Shown here: positions 7,802-17,305 of the stretch, piece after piece
How the letters are laid out: each line of letters begins with the position of its first letter
How positions within the stretch are numbered: the first letter of the stretch is position 1
Assembly (NCBI RefSeq): GCF_004303025.1
Contig: NZ_PJQW01000014.1
Location: 10,889-74,888 of the forward strand
DNA from: Flavobacterium sp. J27
GTDB lineage: Bacteria > Bacteroidota > Bacteroidia > Flavobacteriales > Flavobacteriaceae
DNA length: 64,000 bases
Direction: 5' to 3'
Notes under the pieces: model-generated
Told to the model about the DNA's origin: nothing
Seen by the model: only the letters and a program-made list of their open reading frames with translations
Database searches by the model: none
Position numbers and translations under genes: made by a program

Positions 7802-9787
7802 TTATAATAAATTGTCAGCTACTATATTAGGGATGGTAACTTTTAATAAAGGTTGCGTCTCCATAGCTCTTTTTATTGCAAAAATAGCCCCTTCGTTACG
7901 TGCCCAACTTCTTCTTGAGATACCATTATTAACATCCCAAAAAAGCATGGATTCCAAACGCTTAGATGCTTCATTAGTACCATCAAGAACCATGCCGAAA
8001 CCTCCATTGATTACTTCTCCCCATCCAACGCCACCGCCATTATGAATAGAAACCCAAGTTGCTCCTCTAAAACTATCTCCAATTACATTGTGGATCGCCA
8101 TATCTGATGTAAATCGAGAACCATCATAAATGTTAGAGGTTTCTCTGTAAGGTGAATCTGTACCTGATACATCATGATGATCTCTTCCTAAAACAACATA
8201 ACCAATTTCCCCTTGAGCAATAGCTTTGTTGAAAGCAGTTGCTATTTTTATACGACCTTCTGCATCTGCATATAAAATTCTAGCTTGAGAACCCACTACT
8301 AGTTTGTTTTCTTGAGCGCCTTTGATCCATTGAATGTTATCTGCCATTTGTTGCTGTATTTCTGTAGGAGCAGTTTGCATCATTTCTTCTAATACAGAAC
8401 AAGCTATAGCATCGGTTTTAGCTAAATCTTCTGGTTTTCCTGAAGTGCAAACCCATCTAAAAGGACCGAATCCATAATCGAAACACATTGGACCCATAAT
8501 ATCTTGAACATAACTTGGATATTTAAATTCTCTGCCTAATGTAGGGTTTTCGTTCATTACAGCAGCTCCAGCTCTGGATGCTTCTAATAAGAAAGCATTT
8601 CCATAATCAAAGAAATAGGTTCCTTTTGCAGTATGTTTATTGATAGCATCTGCATGACGGCGTAATGTTTTTTGAATTTCTTCTTTAAATTGTTCTGGGT
8701 TATTTGCCATCATTTCATTAGATTCTTCAAAAGTAAAACCAATAGGATAGTAACCACCAGCCCAAGGATTATGCAAAGAAGTTTGATCGGAACCTAAGTC
8801 GATATGTAGATTTTCAGTATCAAAGCGTTCCCAAACATCTACTACATTTCCTAAATAAGCAATTGAAATTACTTCTTGATTTTCTAATGCTTTTTTAACT
8901 CTAGGAACTAGTTCGTCTAGGTTTTCTATAATTTCATTAATCCAACCTTGCGAATGACGAATATGTGTTATTTTAGGGTTAACTTCTGCGCAAACTGTGA
9001 CACAACCAGCGATATTACCTGCTTTAGGTTGTGCGCCACTCATACCACCTAAACCAGAAGTTACAAACAAGCTACCTTTAGGTGTTTTTTTTATTTTTCT
9101 GAAGCCGTTTAAAACCGTAATTGTAGTTCCATGAACAATACCTTGTGGACCAATGTACATATAACTTCCAGCTGTCATTTGTCCGTATTGAGAGACCCCT
9201 AAAGCATTCATTTTTTCCCAATCATCGGGTTTAGAATAATTAGGAATTACCATTCCATTAGTTACAACTACTCTTGGTGCTTCTTTATGACTTGGAAATA
9301 AACCCATAGGATGACCTGAATACATCACTAAAGTTTGCTCGTCTGTCATTTCAGACAAGTATTGCATTGTTAATAAATACTGTGCCCAATTTTGAAAAAC
9401 GGCTCCATTGCCACCATACGTTATTAATTCGTGAGGATGTTGTGCTACAGCATAATCTAAATTATTTTGAATCATTAGCATGATGGCTTTAGCCTGACTA
9501 CTTTTTCCAGGGTAATCCTCTAGTGGACGAGCTTTCATTTCGTAATCTGGGCGAAAGCGATACATATAAATACGACCATATGTGTCTAATTCTGCTTTAA
9601 ATTCAGGTAATAGGGTGGCATGATGTTTGGGTTCGAAATAGCGTAAGGCGTTTTGTAGCGCTAATTTTTTTTCTTCATCTGAAAGAATTTCTTTTCTTTT
9701 AGGTGCGTGATTAATATGTGTTTCGTATGGTTTTATTGTAGGTAATTCATTTGGGATTCCTTGTTGTATTTGTTCTTTAAAAGTCAT
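7802..9787 (-). CDS. hutU: Urocanate hydratase
   Basis: NAD+-dependent enzyme converting urocanate to imidazolone propionate, the second step of histidine degradation. The 661 residues are about 100 longer than the proteobacterial enzyme, a length I associate with Bacteroidetes HutU. Conserved stretches are YGGNGAVFQNWAQYLL, SGLGGMSGAQPKAG, MGPMCFDYGFGPFRW with the nearby catalytic-region Cys (WVCTSGKPEDL), and SIHNGGGVGWGEVINGGFG near the C terminus. No other hut gene (hutH, hutI, hutG) is adjacent in this window, so the pathway must be completed elsewhere. Confidence 0.95.
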   Translation of the reverse strand: MTFKEQIQQGIPNELPTIKPYETHINHAPKRKEILSDEEKKLALQNALRYFEPKHHATLLPEFKAELDTYGRIYMYRFRPDYEMKARPLEDYPGKSSQAKAIMLMIQNNLDYAVAQHPHELITYGGNGAVFQNWAQYLLTMQYLSEMTDEQTLVMYSGHPMGLFPSHKEAPRVVVTNGMVIPNYSKPDDWEKMNALGVSQYGQMTAGSYMYIGPQGIVHGTTITVLNGFRKIKKTPKGSLFVTSGLGGMSGAQPKAGNIAGCVTVCAEVNPKITHIRHSQGWINEIIENLDELVPRVKKALENQEVISIAYLGNVVDVWERFDTENLHIDLGSDQTSLHNPWAGGYYPIGFTFEESNEMMANNPEQFKEEIQKTLRRHADAINKHTAKGTYFFDYGNAFLLEASRAGAAVMNENPTLGREFKYPSYVQDIMGPMCFDYGFGPFRWVCTSGKPEDLAKTDAIACSVLEEMMQTAPTEIQQQMADNIQWIKGAQENKLVVGSQARILYADAEGRIKIATAFNKAIAQGEIGYVVLGRDHHDVSGTDSPYRETSNIYDGSRFTSDMAIHNVIGDSFRGATWVSIHNGGGVGWGEVINGGFGMVLDGTNEASKRLESMLFWDVNNGISRRSWARNEGAIFAIKRAMETQPLLKVTIPNIVADNLL

Positions 9788-9817
9788 TGTATGCTATTTT
9801 TGTTTTGTCTAGTTTTT

Positions 9818-9890
9818 GCGTGAGGGATGGTAGTAAACTACCTTGTAGTGCGAACAGCCCGACCGAAATGTAATGAAGGGCACGCCCTAA
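9818..9890 (-). repeat. Dispersed intergenic repeat, copy A
   Basis: On the minus strand it starts with GGGCGTGCCC, passes through CGGTCGGGCTGTTCGC and an inner palindrome around 9829-9842, and ends CATCCCTCACGC. This matches, from memory, a widespread intergenic repeat of Flavobacterium with the form GGGCGTGCCC ... TCGGGCT ... hairpin ... CATCCCT. It lies just upstream of hutU. The open reading frame that crosses it (9777-9965) is explained by the repeat and is not a gene. Confidence 0.65.
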
Positions 9891-9974
9891 ATAATAACTA
9901 GGGATAGCGAATATCTGACCTGTGATAGGTTTTGTAAATTTTAATTTTATATTGTAATAAAACAATGTCCATTT

Positions 9975-10151
9975 TTATTTTTTTATTGTTCCCGTTTTTT
10001 TATCAAAACCATACGGGCAGTGACGACAACCACTTTTACAACAATAGCCTCTTTTAAGATGGTATTTTTCGGTAAAACATTTATAACCTTCTGGAGTAAA
10101 ATAAAAATCTTCTCCTTCAACAAGGGTATTTGGGTCTATTTTATTGTTCAT
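9975..10151 (-). CDS. Small Cys-rich DUF5522-like protein
   Basis: A 58-residue protein too short for ordinary ORF calling. It starts MNNKIDPNTLVEGEDFYF and carries C25, a CC pair at 37-38, C42 and C45 in the pattern GYCCKSGCRHCPYGF. This pattern, after an N-terminal EGxDFYFxPEGYxxFTxxYHLKRG, is what I recall for the DUF5522 family. Four or five cysteines and a histidine in 10 residues suggest metal (Zn or Fe-S) binding. It lies between the intergenic repeat upstream of hutU and the divergent 108-residue gene. It is probably cytosolic; the function is unknown. Confidence 0.8.
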   Translation of the reverse strand: MNNKIDPNTLVEGEDFYFTPEGYKCFTEKYHLKRGYCCKSGCRHCPYGFDKKTGTIKK

Positions 10152-10267
10152 AGTAGCAATCTTTATCCAAAAATACTTTTTAGATTCCCCAAAAATAAAT
10201 ATTTTTATCCAAGATTGATTATACTTATTCTTAAATATGAGTAGGTTTTTGAAATAATTGCAGCGAG

Positions 10268-10594
10268 ATGATACTTTTAATAGTTCGATTTTTTACAAAT
10301 AAACGTTATAGAGGCATTACGATTTATCCTTTTGTGATTTTAACTCAGAAAGAGGACGGTCGAAATCTAGTGTTGTTAAACCATGAAAGAATACATATAA
10401 AGCAACAGCTAGAATTGTTAATTATCCCTTTTTTTATATGGTATGGTGTTGAGTTTTTAATTCGATTTTTGATGTATCGAAGTTGGAGTAAGGCGTATCG
10501 AAATATTTCCTTTGAAAAAGAATCCTATGCTAATGAAGAAGACCTCGACTATTTAAAGAGGAGGTCTTTTTGGAATTGGATAAAATATCTTTAG
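10268..10594 (+). CDS. Small membrane protein with an HExxH zinc-protease motif
   Basis: A 108-residue protein of unknown function. It has an HExxH motif (HERIH, residues 39-43), a hydrophobic segment from about 50 to 68 (LIIPFFIWYGVEFLIRF) and, downstream, EKESYANEE (83-91), whose glutamates could supply the third zinc ligand as in gluzincins. This would make a minimal membrane-linked metalloprotease core, but catalysis is not shown. The gene is divergent from the DUF5522-like gene. Its stop overlaps that of the convergent secreted-protein gene within the four bases TTAG. Confidence 0.75.
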   Translation: MILLIVRFFTNKRYRGITIYPFVILTQKEDGRNLVLLNHERIHIKQQLELLIIPFFIWYGVEFLIRFLMYRSWSKAYRNISFEKESYANEEDLDYLKRRSFWNWIKYL

Positions 10595-12000
10595 TTTTTA
10601 GCTACTTTTTTTGAAGCTAATTTAGGTTCACTCAGTGGTTTTGGTCCATATGGAAGACGTAAATCTTGGTGGTAAGAAGTAACATTTCCTGAAGCGTCAA
10701 CAGCATCGGCACGATTGCCAATAATATGCCATGAGAAACTTACATTACTAGTTCCGTTACTTAATTCTTTTACTTTAAACCCTCTTTGAGATTTTTCAGT
10801 TACAAAAACACCGTTACATTCTCCTTCTAATTGAATGAATACTTTTAGTGGATGCTTATCATCTATTTTAAGTGATTTAGCTACTATTTTATCTAGCTCA
10901 ATATAAGCAGTTCCATTTGTTAATTGACCAACGCCATAATCTTCAAATAGGACTTCTGGAGCTTCTGGACAAAACATAATTCGTGGTTCGTTATTTTCGT
11001 CTGGTATTAAGGTAGAAACGAGTCCGTTACCTACAATTTTATAATTGGTTCCACCTGTAGCGGTTGCGTCGTTATTGTGATTGTATTTTAAACCTACGTA
11101 ACTATAGGATTGACCTCCAGTTGAAGTACCGCCTACAAAGTAACCTCCATATAATATTCTTCTTACAGTAGCACTTAATACACCTACGGCTTGTTCATCT
11201 TTTCCTGCGATATTTGCAAATGCACTAGCGTTATTTGTTGAAACGTTATTGTCGGTATCTAATGTAAATCCTCCAGCATAATTTCCGTTATGAGTAGCGT
11301 CATTAGGAAGACCATTACCTGTACTACCATAAACTGCAACACCATTTGTAGATGAACCTGCCACTCCTGCACCTTTGGTAGGATAAACGCCTCCTAATCC
11401 ATTTGTAGCGCCAATTACTGCAGTTCCTGTGGCATGAGCATTTCTACCCCAAAAGCCGTTTGCAACATTGTTGTTAGCAGAACCAGCTACAGCATCATTG
11501 GTACTTGCGCCCACAACGGTTAGTTGGCTAGAGGTGGTTCCAACGGAATTTATACCCATTGTACCGCCACTTAAAATGCGCATTCTTTCTAAATTATTAG
11601 TATGAAATTGAATATTTTGAGTGTCTGTTGTTCCAAGAAAATGAGTTCCTGGTGTTGTTCCACTATTTCCTTGTAATGACCAGTCAAGACCACCAGAAGC
11701 TCCTGCGAAAGCAACCCATTTTGTACCATCCCAATAATATAAACCAGGCGACACATTATTTGGAGATGTTCCTGCTGTTGCAGTATTCCAAACAAAGGTA
11801 CCAGACAATAAAGCGCCACCTTGTGGATTTACTACTGGTGCTGACACATTGGATGCGGTTAGTGCTACCCTAGGAGGAACGATACCTTGTGTAGTGGAGG
11901 TAATTTCTAGGGCGCCATTTGGTGTGGTTGTGCCAATTCCTACTTGAGAAAACATGAATTGGACAGATAAAAAGAAACAAAGAAATAACAGCTTTTTCAT
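10591..12000 (-). CDS. Secreted protein with a GIGTTTP-type N terminus, function unknown
   Basis: A 469-residue exported protein. The signal peptide MKKLLFLCFFLSVQFMFS is followed by QVGIGTTTPNGALEI, a motif common at the mature start of Bacteroidetes surface proteins that resembles the 'structural' repeat of tail-fibre-like proteins. The middle is Gly/Asn/Thr-rich with many short beta-type repeats. The C-terminal 150 residues (from about IMFCPEAPEVLFEDYG) form a separate, more ordered domain. It lacks a recognisable T9SS sorting domain, unlike its neighbours. It may be surface or periplasmic; no enzymatic motif was seen. Confidence 0.75.
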   Translation of the reverse strand: MKKLLFLCFFLSVQFMFSQVGIGTTTPNGALEITSTTQGIVPPRVALTASNVSAPVVNPQGGALLSGTFVWNTATAGTSPNNVSPGLYYWDGTKWVAFAGASGGLDWSLQGNSGTTPGTHFLGTTDTQNIQFHTNNLERMRILSGGTMGINSVGTTSSQLTVVGASTNDAVAGSANNNVANGFWGRNAHATGTAVIGATNGLGGVYPTKGAGVAGSSTNGVAVYGSTGNGLPNDATHNGNYAGGFTLDTDNNVSTNNASAFANIAGKDEQAVGVLSATVRRILYGGYFVGGTSTGGQSYSYVGLKYNHNNDATATGGTNYKIVGNGLVSTLIPDENNEPRIMFCPEAPEVLFEDYGVGQLTNGTAYIELDKIVAKSLKIDDKHPLKVFIQLEGECNGVFVTEKSQRGFKVKELSNGTSNVSFSWHIIGNRADAVDASGNVTSYHQDLRLPYGPKPLSEPKLASKKVAKN

Positions 12001-12121
12001 ACTCTTAGATTTTTATTATTTACGACATATTGTAAAATTATCGCTTACAAATCTTAAAATTTTACAATAAATCTGCCTTTTTTGTTAATAATATATTTTT
12101 TTTGTACTATTTGTATGAATA

Positions 12122-12156
12122 AAAAAATCCTCTTACTGTAAAAGAAGAGGATTTTT
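12122..12156 (-). terminator. Intrinsic terminator of the 1653-residue T9SS protein gene
   Basis: A 12-bp perfect stem (12123-12134 with 12145-12156) around a 10-nt loop, with A/T tracts at both ends, about 20 bp after the stop codon on the minus strand. Confidence 0.85.
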
Positions 12157-12175
12157 AATCTTAAAAGTGAATTTG

Positions 12176-15100
12176 TTAGTGTATTGCTTTTTTAGTAATT
12201 AAACTTCCATTATTAAGTTTAATTTTGATAAAGATAGGTGCTTTGTTTTTTTGCAGATTGAAAATGGTTTTTTCGGTTGCATTTATATTTTCAAAGATAC
12301 CTAAATTTCTTCCTAAAACATCATAAATTGTTATGGAATCTATTGTAGACTTAAGTGATTTAATATTTAAATTTTCATTAGATGTAACAATTATATCATC
12401 ATTAGTTGATGCTAAATTTGTTTCGTTAAGGGTATTGTTGTTAAACCTTAATACAAAGCGATTATCTATAGCACCTATAGTACTAGTAAAACTATATGGA
12501 GCAACACGTAAGTCATGTATAATACCATTTTCTAAGTCTTCTAAATAAATGGCTTGATTTGTTTCATTAAATAGACCGTCTAATGCTCCAATTCCTATAC
12601 TGTGATTTCCATTTTGTAGAATATTTATTCCAATTGGAATTCGATCCGAGTCATCAAAAGGCAATTCTCGTCCTTGGATATTAAATTTTTGATTACTATT
12701 TATAGAATAGATATCAAAATTGTTTTTGTCCGGAGCTTTGGCGTCATAAAGGCGATCTATAGCATTTGTTGCATTGCTAAAATAACCAATTAATGTTCTT
12801 GAAACCGTTCCATTTTCAGAGGCTAAATCTAGCCAAATTCTATTTTTCTCTTCATTTGTATTTGTTCTGAAGAATTGAGAATTATCGTATGTGCTACTTC
12901 TCATTGTGTTATTAAAAGTGACAGTTTCATTGGAGGTAGTACCTGCATGATTCATTAAAACAAAAAAGCCTTGAGCTGCCCCAATATAACCTCCAAAAAC
13001 GCCAGGTCCAGAAGAACTACCAGATGCATTATAAGTAATATAGTCACTCAATGAGTAATTATAAGTATATGTATCATAAAATGGATCAGCTACCGCAGAA
13101 CTTGGTAAATTGCCATGCGTCCAAACTTTTATAAAGCCATCTATATTTGTATTAAGCGTTAAAAAATCGATAGCATTTATAGCTGAAGGATATGGGTTTC
13201 CTAATAAGTTCCAATTGTCATCATCTTTTGTAATAGGTGTTGTGGTTGGTCCGGTGTAGTTTGGACCATCATAGGTGCTTCTACTAATAGGAATTGTAAT
13301 GTCTCCATTGTTAGGAGTCCCTGTAAATGTTGTTGAGAATGCTTGTAAAGAAGTGTTAAAAGTATTTGGTGTTCTTACTATATATCCTTTTCCTGCAACC
13401 ATGTTTTCATTGGCACCCACCCAATTACCAAAGTCGCTTGTGTAGGTGCTAGGTATTGTTGGTTCCCATTTAAATCGATAGCTTCCATTAATGTTGTTTA
13501 CTGCATAATCTGCCACTGGTGATGACCAGTAAACATAATCATATAGTTTAACATCTACTTCTCGTGTCATATCCATAGACCCAATGTTAGTATTGTTATT
13601 TATCTGAATTAAACTAGCACTGTTTTCTAAAATAAGATTTCCAGTTGTGTTGTTATTTATCCAATTTGTAATGGTTAAGTTGTTTGTAGGATTTAGTGTT
13701 AAATCTGCACCGTTTTGAATGGTTAAATTTAGACCTACTGCATCATAACTGGTTCCAGAAATGATTGGATTATTTGCAGTAACAGGTATAATAACACAAT
13801 CTGAGGCAGTAGGAATGCCTGTTGGAGACCAGTTATTATTATCATTCCAATTAGAATCAATTGCACCTGTCCAAATTTTGCCTCCGTTAATTGTAACTGT
13901 TGTTTCGTCTAATTCTTTTAATGTAGCTCCTCCACAAAGCGTGTATGTTACTTCTGCGGTATATACTGTTGTTGCTGTTGGACAAACACTTATTTGATCG
14001 GTTGTTCCTACTACTGGACCTGTGTTTCCTGAACCTTCATACCATTTAATTGAAGTAATAGAAGATCCGCTTGGAATAAAACGCCAAGCTTCATTAGTAA
14101 CAGCCCAGTTGGCGTCTAATCCATTTCTGTTAGGTGCCACGGTTGCGATTGTTCCATCTGCATTTTGGATACCAACTACAGCATTTCCGTCATTCCATGT
14201 TCCAGCACCAAAATTATCAATGTTCTTTTCTTGTATGTATACTTCAATTACATTGGTGTTTTCGTAAAGAACCATCATTCCAGTATATAAAATTGAATTT
14301 TCATCATACATTGGAACATCACTCCATGAAGCTACAAGTGCTCTACATCCGGTATCTAATGTTATTAATTCCCATCCGACTTCACCACCTACAGAAGGAT
14401 CAATATCATGGAATACTCCAAAAATTGAATTTTCTACAAGCGATGCATCAGAACTTACAGGTAAATTGGCAGAAAAACTCCAGTCGCAATAATCCCCAGG
14501 AAGATTATTTGTAATGTCAAAGGTAATTACACCGTTAGAGCCAATTAAACATTGATTATATGTATTGCCGTAAAAGCAGAAATCAAAGGGTAAGTTAATA
14601 ACTGGTGACCAAATATCATCTACATTTACACTCACTGGGTTTTTTAAACAAGTAAATTGATATGGTGGATTATATGGAATTGATTCTACAGTATATGTAG
14701 AAGTGTCTCCTAGATTTAGATAGGTTGCTTCTAGGTCTACACAAGTTGAAGCTGCGGAACAACTTACAGGTGAAGGATCTGCACCATTTAAGCTTAAACC
14801 ACCAGAAATTACAGAAGGACAACCTAGGGTAGTAGTTCCTTGACTGTTACCTACACTGCATGTAGGCATAATAAATTGTACATAAGTTCCCCATACGCCT
14901 TGACCTAAACCTCCACCACAATTTGATCTTATCCAGATATAGTAAGTGTTTCCGGGTGTTAATCCATTTATTGTAGTTGTGGTTATTCCAGCGCCGACAG
15001 ATCCAGTAGGAGTCGTTCCGGAATTTGGTGTTGGTGTAGCTGAGGAAGATATATAATATTGATATCCATTAGTAGGATCAGGTGAGGCTGCGGTCCAAGA

Positions 15101-17137
15101 AATGTCTACATCGGTTTGAGAAGTTACATTAGCGATAATACTTGTTGGGTTTCCTGAACATGGTAATGGACCTAAGCAATTGATAGTGTAGTCTTCTGCT
15201 TCCCCATATTGAAAGTCTCCACATGATGGAGCAGGGTTGCTTAAATAGGCATTTCTAATTCTCATTCTATAATTTCCTGCTGGTGTAGAAGCTGGTATGG
15301 TAACTGTTCCTAATGAAGCTGGACTTGATAAATATCCTGTGTTAATAACATTTTCTCCAGGGTCATCAAAGTCTAAATCATTGTTCCAATCTACCCATAC
15401 AGAATAGCCATAAGTGCTAGATGGATGAGTCGCGGTTATACTGAAACCTGTTCCAGAATTTTGAGATACAGAATAAGAGGCCGTATAATCTGCGTAGCCT
15501 CCTGCTGTAAATCCGGTAGGGGTATTTGAAAAATTGGAGACACCACCAGAAGTACTAACACCACTGATATAGTATGATGTGTTAGTTGTGTTTTGAGCTA
15601 AACAATACCCAGTAACAGCAGTACCAGATTTATAACTACTATAACAACCATTATTAGCTCTTAATCGGTAATAGAAGCTTGTGTTTGATGCTAATCCTGT
15701 TACGCTTTTGGATGTAGTAGGGTCGTTTATTGTAAAAGGTGATCCAGGAACATTAATTGTATAACCCGAATCATAAGTAACTTGTAATTCATAACTAACA
15801 GCATTTGCTCCACCACCTATACTAGACGACCATGAAAAATCAATACTAGAAACTGTTGATGAGGTTGATACAGTTGCTGGAGGTATTGGGCAAGTTGTAC
15901 CATTACCTGTTAATGGTCCTAAATTGTTGTATATTGGTCCTCCGGAACAACCAGAGTTGTTATATGAGTAAATGAAATAATAATATTGTGTATTTCCATT
16001 TAATCCTGTGCCTGCGATTGATGTAGATGTATTGCTTTGAACAAAAGTTAATCCTGTACCAAGAGTATTGATGTTTCCTGAATTGTATATTGTGCCATTT
16101 GTAGGTTGTGTTGGTGGGGTTGATGTAAGTGAACGTATTACCAAATAGCCATCAGCAGATCCGTTAAAAGAGGCAGGAAATGATGAAGATGTTATTGCTC
16201 CAGTAGTAAAATTATTTGCTTGTGTTAATGGACTTGTACATGGTAATGGAGAAGTAGCACAAATGCCAAATGTACCTTGGTTATCATTGCCATATTCCCA
16301 AAAACGTACATATATTGTTGAACCTGGCGTTAATCCTGATCTTGTAATTGACGACATGTAGCCATTTGCACTGTCATCGTCATCACATTCTATTAATGTT
16401 AAGCTACCACATGAACCAGAATACCATGCCATACCAGAATCGGTTATTCCTCCTGTTTGTGTGTCTACAGTAACTGTTCCATTAGCAGGGACAATAAATG
16501 AAAACCAAACATCGCCTCCTGAATAGTTACCGCATCCTGGAGCAGGAGGTGTTGAAGGGGATGTTGAAGCTGTTGCGCCAACATTTGTATAGGTTGTATA
16601 GCTACAGCTACTTGTAATTGTCAAAGGGGTTGCGTTATTACAATTGTCATTAGTAGGTGCGCTCACCGCTGTTAAGCAAATACTGTTTAAAGTCATGTCG
16701 CCATTATTTCCTTCGTTAACTACTTTAATGTAATATATTCCATTACTTAAATTAGTTGAAATGGTTTCCGTTTGTGCGGAGTTATTTGCACCATCTGCAT
16801 TCTGGCAAGTAACTTCAGATAAGCCTGTACAAGAAGCTGTAGAAGAAATTAATTGTAGATATAATCCTTTATCAGCAGCCGAAGCAGTGATGGTTACATT
16901 TAAAGGTCCGCCAGAAACTGTAAATGTATACCAACCTTCTCTTCTGAAATTGCTCGGTGAGCATCCTGAAATTGCAGGATTGTTTTGAGTGCCATCAGTA
17001 ATTAATCCACTACCACATGCTCCGTTTATTGTAAGTGGAGTTGCGGTTGCGCAAGTAGCGCCTTGAGAAAAAGATAAGTTAATGCATAAAATAGTTAAAA
17101 TCAACCAAAATGATTGAATAAAGTAGTGTTTCTTCAT
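12176..17137 (-). CDS. Large T9SS-secreted multidomain adhesin-like protein
   Basis: A surface or secreted protein of 1653 residues when started at MKKHYFIQSF, which begins a clean signal peptide; the frame to 17158 adds seven residues. Domains in order: two prepeptidase-C-like beta domains (about 45-300), fibronectin III-like repeats, a GEVED domain (about 560-670, WVDWNNDLDFDD to GEAEDYTINC), another FN3-like domain, a Cys-containing domain at about 820-1060, then a module beginning WNDNNNWSPTGIP shared with the two neighbouring genes. The end is a type A T9SS sorting domain (ITIYDVLGRNLG ... KIKLNNGSLITKKAIH). No catalytic residues were recognised. Binding or adhesion is inferred. Confidence 0.88.
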   Translation of the reverse strand: MKKHYFIQSFWLILTILCINLSFSQGATCATATPLTINGACGSGLITDGTQNNPAISGCSPSNFRREGWYTFTVSGGPLNVTITASAADKGLYLQLISSTASCTGLSEVTCQNADGANNSAQTETISTNLSNGIYYIKVVNEGNNGDMTLNSICLTAVSAPTNDNCNNATPLTITSSCSYTTYTNVGATASTSPSTPPAPGCGNYSGGDVWFSFIVPANGTVTVDTQTGGITDSGMAWYSGSCGSLTLIECDDDDSANGYMSSITRSGLTPGSTIYVRFWEYGNDNQGTFGICATSPLPCTSPLTQANNFTTGAITSSSFPASFNGSADGYLVIRSLTSTPPTQPTNGTIYNSGNINTLGTGLTFVQSNTSTSIAGTGLNGNTQYYYFIYSYNNSGCSGGPIYNNLGPLTGNGTTCPIPPATVSTSSTVSSIDFSWSSSIGGGANAVSYELQVTYDSGYTINVPGSPFTINDPTTSKSVTGLASNTSFYYRLRANNGCYSSYKSGTAVTGYCLAQNTTNTSYYISGVSTSGGVSNFSNTPTGFTAGGYADYTASYSVSQNSGTGFSITATHPSSTYGYSVWVDWNNDLDFDDPGENVINTGYLSSPASLGTVTIPASTPAGNYRMRIRNAYLSNPAPSCGDFQYGEAEDYTINCLGPLPCSGNPTSIIANVTSQTDVDISWTAASPDPTNGYQYYISSSATPTPNSGTTPTGSVGAGITTTTINGLTPGNTYYIWIRSNCGGGLGQGVWGTYVQFIMPTCSVGNSQGTTTLGCPSVISGGLSLNGADPSPVSCSAASTCVDLEATYLNLGDTSTYTVESIPYNPPYQFTCLKNPVSVNVDDIWSPVINLPFDFCFYGNTYNQCLIGSNGVITFDITNNLPGDYCDWSFSANLPVSSDASLVENSIFGVFHDIDPSVGGEVGWELITLDTGCRALVASWSDVPMYDENSILYTGMMVLYENTNVIEVYIQEKNIDNFGAGTWNDGNAVVGIQNADGTIATVAPNRNGLDANWAVTNEAWRFIPSGSSITSIKWYEGSGNTGPVVGTTDQISVCPTATTVYTAEVTYTLCGGATLKELDETTVTINGGKIWTGAIDSNWNDNNNWSPTGIPTASDCVIIPVTANNPIISGTSYDAVGLNLTIQNGADLTLNPTNNLTITNWINNNTTGNLILENSASLIQINNNTNIGSMDMTREVDVKLYDYVYWSSPVADYAVNNINGSYRFKWEPTIPSTYTSDFGNWVGANENMVAGKGYIVRTPNTFNTSLQAFSTTFTGTPNNGDITIPISRSTYDGPNYTGPTTTPITKDDDNWNLLGNPYPSAINAIDFLTLNTNIDGFIKVWTHGNLPSSAVADPFYDTYTYNYSLSDYITYNASGSSSGPGVFGGYIGAAQGFFVLMNHAGTTSNETVTFNNTMRSSTYDNSQFFRTNTNEEKNRIWLDLASENGTVSRTLIGYFSNATNAIDRLYDAKAPDKNNFDIYSINSNQKFNIQGRELPFDDSDRIPIGINILQNGNHSIGIGALDGLFNETNQAIYLEDLENGIIHDLRVAPYSFTSTIGAIDNRFVLRFNNNTLNETNLASTNDDIIVTSNENLNIKSLKSTIDSITIYDVLGRNLGIFENINATEKTIFNLQKNKAPIFIKIKLNNGSLITKKAIH

Positions 17138-17253
17138 GTTGTTATCGGTTAAAAACAATAATTATCGACTAAAATAGATAATATTGTTAAAATATACAAA
17201 ATAATTTAACAATATTATTGAATTTGTGATATTTTATTTAATAAAAAGACATA

Positions 17254-17281
17254 AAAAAACCAGTCGTAGACTGGTTTTTTT
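17254..17281 (-). terminator. Intrinsic terminator of the about 1980-residue T9SS protein gene
   Basis: A 12-bp perfect stem (17254-17265 with 17269-17280) around a 3-nt loop, ending in A/T tracts on both sides, located 25 bp past the stop of the upstream minus-strand gene. It separates the two tandem T9SS genes into independent units. Confidence 0.87.
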
Positions 17282-17305
17282 GACTATGAAGAAATTTTTA
17301 TTTTT

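Noticed and set aside
9777..9965. 62-residue minus-strand open frame upstream of hutU
   Set aside because: It runs across the intergenic repeat (copy A) and the hutU start; the residues are a translation of the repeat, not a conserved protein.
10020..10244. 74-residue plus-strand open frame
   Set aside because: Antisense to the DUF5522-like gene, whose Cys motif and start-stop structure are far more convincing.
14134..14514. 126-residue plus-strand open frame inside the T9SS gene
   Set aside because: Shadow frame opposite repetitive beta-domain coding sequence, no signal or motif; the same holds for similar frames at 18840-19184 and 24445-24825.
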